Origin: Methylococcaceae bacterium
GTDB lineage: Bacteria; Pseudomonadota; Gammaproteobacteria; Methylococcales; Methylomonadaceae
Assembly (NCBI GenBank): GCA_013138855.1
Contig: WTBX01000326.1
Span: 1 to 7,391, forward strand
Direction: 5' to 3'
Length of the DNA: 7,391 nt
Positions 6,664-7,391 of the stretch are shown in pieces; within the stretch, counting starts at the first letter, position 1; every line of letters starts with the position of its first letter. A model generated the notes under the pieces. The model worked only from the letters and a program-made list of their open reading frames with translations. It searched no databases and was not told the origin of the DNA. The position numbers were made by a program, and so were the translations under genes.

Positions 6664-7194
6664 ATGAACAAAATTATAAAACCATTAATTGCGAGTGCAA
6701 TTCTTATTGCCTCATCTAATGTTGTTTATGCTGACTCTTACTCAGCTGAAAAACTTAAAGAAATTTTAACTTCGCAAGATGATGATTGTAATGAAAAAGT
6801 TAGTTTTCAAGAATTTTTTGAAGAAACTGTCACTGACAATAACGATTCTTATGATGTGAATAAAGATGGTTACATTACTGCGGGTGAAGTCGCTTTAGAA
6901 ATGAAAGAAGACTTGGTTGATACCGTTAATGAATTAAATAAACACGGAGTTTCTGAGGAAGCTGCCACTAAAACTATTACTAAAGAGCTTAATTCAATCG
7001 CAAAAGAGTCAGCTCTTATCATTAAAAAAATGGACAGTGATGGTGATAACCTTGTTGAGCCAGAAGAGCTAAAAGCTTATCAACGTAAGCAGTTTAATAA
7101 ACTTGATGCTAATAATGATGGTGTTATCACGGCTGCTGATATAAATAAAAAACAAGCTAAAAAAGGTTTTGGTTACCTCTATAACCAAAATTAA
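6664..7194 (+). CDS. Secreted/periplasmic four-EF-hand Ca2+-binding protein
   Basis: The 176-residue product begins with a Sec signal peptide: Lys at 3 and 6, a hydrophobic core at about 7-20, and likely cleavage after the A23 of VYA. The mature protein has four EF-hand loops in two pairs: D39-E50, D64-E75, D124-E135 and D148-D159. Loops 2 and 4 are textbook DxNxDG loops. Loop 3 has Asn in place of the usual Gly at position 6, and loop 1 has Glu there and the protein's only cysteine, C42. A helical linker of about 48 residues joins the pairs, giving a calmodulin-like layout. It should bind Ca2+ outside the cytoplasm, as a buffer, sensor or structural partner; the target is not evident. AAGGA at 6652-6656, 7 nt upstream, supports the ATG at 6664. 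It has its own promoter and appears separate from the upstream cluster. I do not recognise a named family. Confidence 0.88.
   Translation: MNKIIKPLIASAILIASSNVVYADSYSAEKLKEILTSQDDDCNEKVSFQEFFEETVTDNNDSYDVNKDGYITAGEVALEMKEDLVDTVNELNKHGVSEEAATKTITKELNSIAKESALIIKKMDSDGDNLVEPEELKAYQRKQFNKLDANNDGVITAADINKKQAKKGFGYLYNQN
7167..7190 (+). repeat. Inverted repeat at the 3' end of the EF-hand gene
   Basis: TTTTGGTT (7167-7174) and AACCAAAA (7183-7190) are perfect 8-base arms around an 8-base loop. They encode the last residues of the EF-hand protein and stop just before its TAA. There is no T-tract after it, so it is more likely an mRNA 3' structure or chance than a terminator. Confidence 0.3.
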
Positions 7195-7259
7195 GATCTG
7201 ATGTTACGCAAAAATTGTAAATAGCCAAATAATAAGCAGCAAACATTTTTGTTGTTTGG

Positions 7260-7284
7260 AGTGAAAAAAACAAGTTTTTTCACT
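7260..7284 (+). terminator. Hairpin downstream of the EF-hand gene, likely terminator
   Basis: AGTGAAAAAA (7260-7269) and TTTTTTCACT (7275-7284) form a perfect 10-base stem with a 5-base loop, 65 bases after the EF-hand stop. It is the most obvious candidate for transcript end or 3' stabilisation of this gene. A U-run after the stem is missing on the + strand, so efficiency as an intrinsic terminator is uncertain. Its right arm is the same decamer as 6541-6550 upstream of the gene. Confidence 0.4.
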
Positions 7285-7309
7285 GACGTTTCAAATTCAA
7301 ACATTGGCT

Positions 7310-7315
7310 TATAAT
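7310..7315 (+). promoter_or_regulatory. Isolated TATAAT box near the right edge
   Basis: A perfect TATAAT with no good -35 box at the normal distance; CTGACG at 7283-7288 is 21 bases away, which is too far. If used, transcription would begin near the hairpin at 7323-7342. Weak evidence on its own in AT-rich DNA. Confidence 0.2.
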
Positions 7316-7322
7316 TTGGAGT

Positions 7323-7342
7323 CCAATAGCTTTAGCTATTGG
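7323..7342. repeat. Strong palindrome at the right edge
   Basis: CCAATAGCT (7323-7331) and AGCTATTGG (7334-7342) are perfect 9-base arms around TT, which fold as an 8-base stem with a TTTA tetraloop. A T8 tract follows 21 bases later at 7364-7371. It could be a hairpin of a small RNA, a terminator for a convergent gene entering from the right, or part of a dispersed repeat or mobile-element end. The window stops too soon to tell. No coding region can be supported in 7195-7391. Confidence 0.45.
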
Positions 7343-7391
7343 TGTGAAGAAGCTGCGCTAAAATTTTTTTTGAAGCGACCTGTTTTAGTAG

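Noticed and set aside
7283..7315. Full promoter made of CTGACG and TATAAT
   Set aside because: The 21-base spacer is outside the normal 16-18 range and the -35 matches only four of six positions. Only the lone -10 box is kept, at low confidence.
7305..7359. Short + strand frame reading SPIALAIGVKKLR before a stop at 7359
   Set aside because: It has no start codon with a ribosome site and closes upstream at a TGA at 7284-7286; it is mostly the palindrome read as codons.
1..7391. CRISPR array, tRNA, rRNA, toxin-antitoxin pair, prophage or defence genes
   Set aside because: No regularly spaced repeats, cloverleaf-like sequence, or proteins of those families were found on either strand.

Overview
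The window is AT-rich bacterial DNA. All confident genes are on the + strand. MiaB, the PhoH-like ATPase, YbeY and CorC all align closely, from memory, with their E. coli counterparts, including the conserved gene order miaB-ybeZ-ybeY-ybeX. This points to a gammaproteobacterium. The low GC, the multidomain sensory GGDEF/EAL protein and the secreted EF-hand protein would suit a Methylococcales-type or similar aquatic lineage, but that finer placement is a guess and no marker gene here proves it.

Layout. Bases 1-2711 hold the 3' part of a large membrane-anchored c-di-GMP signalling gene that is open to the left edge of the window. It has a helical sensor region, one visible membrane helix, two PAS domains, a GGDEF domain and an EAL domain. 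A 111-base gap with a good TATAAT box follows. Bases 2823-6488 are a tight four-gene housekeeping cluster: miaB (tRNA ms2i6A37 methylthiotransferase), ybeZ (PhoH-like ATPase), ybeY (zinc endoribonuclease) and ybeX/corC (soluble CBS-pair protein). The gaps are 2 nt, 12 nt and an 8-nt overlap, so they are probably co-transcribed and partly translationally coupled. The theme is RNA: tRNA modification plus rRNA maturation and ribosome quality control. The lnt gene that closes this cluster in E. coli is absent directly downstream.

Bases 6489-6663 are a non-coding stretch rich in inverted repeats. It contains a 9-mer present three times, overlapping hairpins and a reasonable sigma70-type promoter. 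It leads into a separate gene for a secreted four-EF-hand, calmodulin-like Ca2+-binding protein (6664-7194). Bases 7195-7391 have no supportable gene but contain two strong hairpins, a TATAAT box and a T8 tract.

I see no rRNA, tRNA, CRISPR array or transposase, and nothing that amounts to a new defence or biosynthetic system. The points most worth checking are the apparently degenerate GGDEF active site beside an intact EAL site, and the repeat and hairpin structure around the EF-hand gene.
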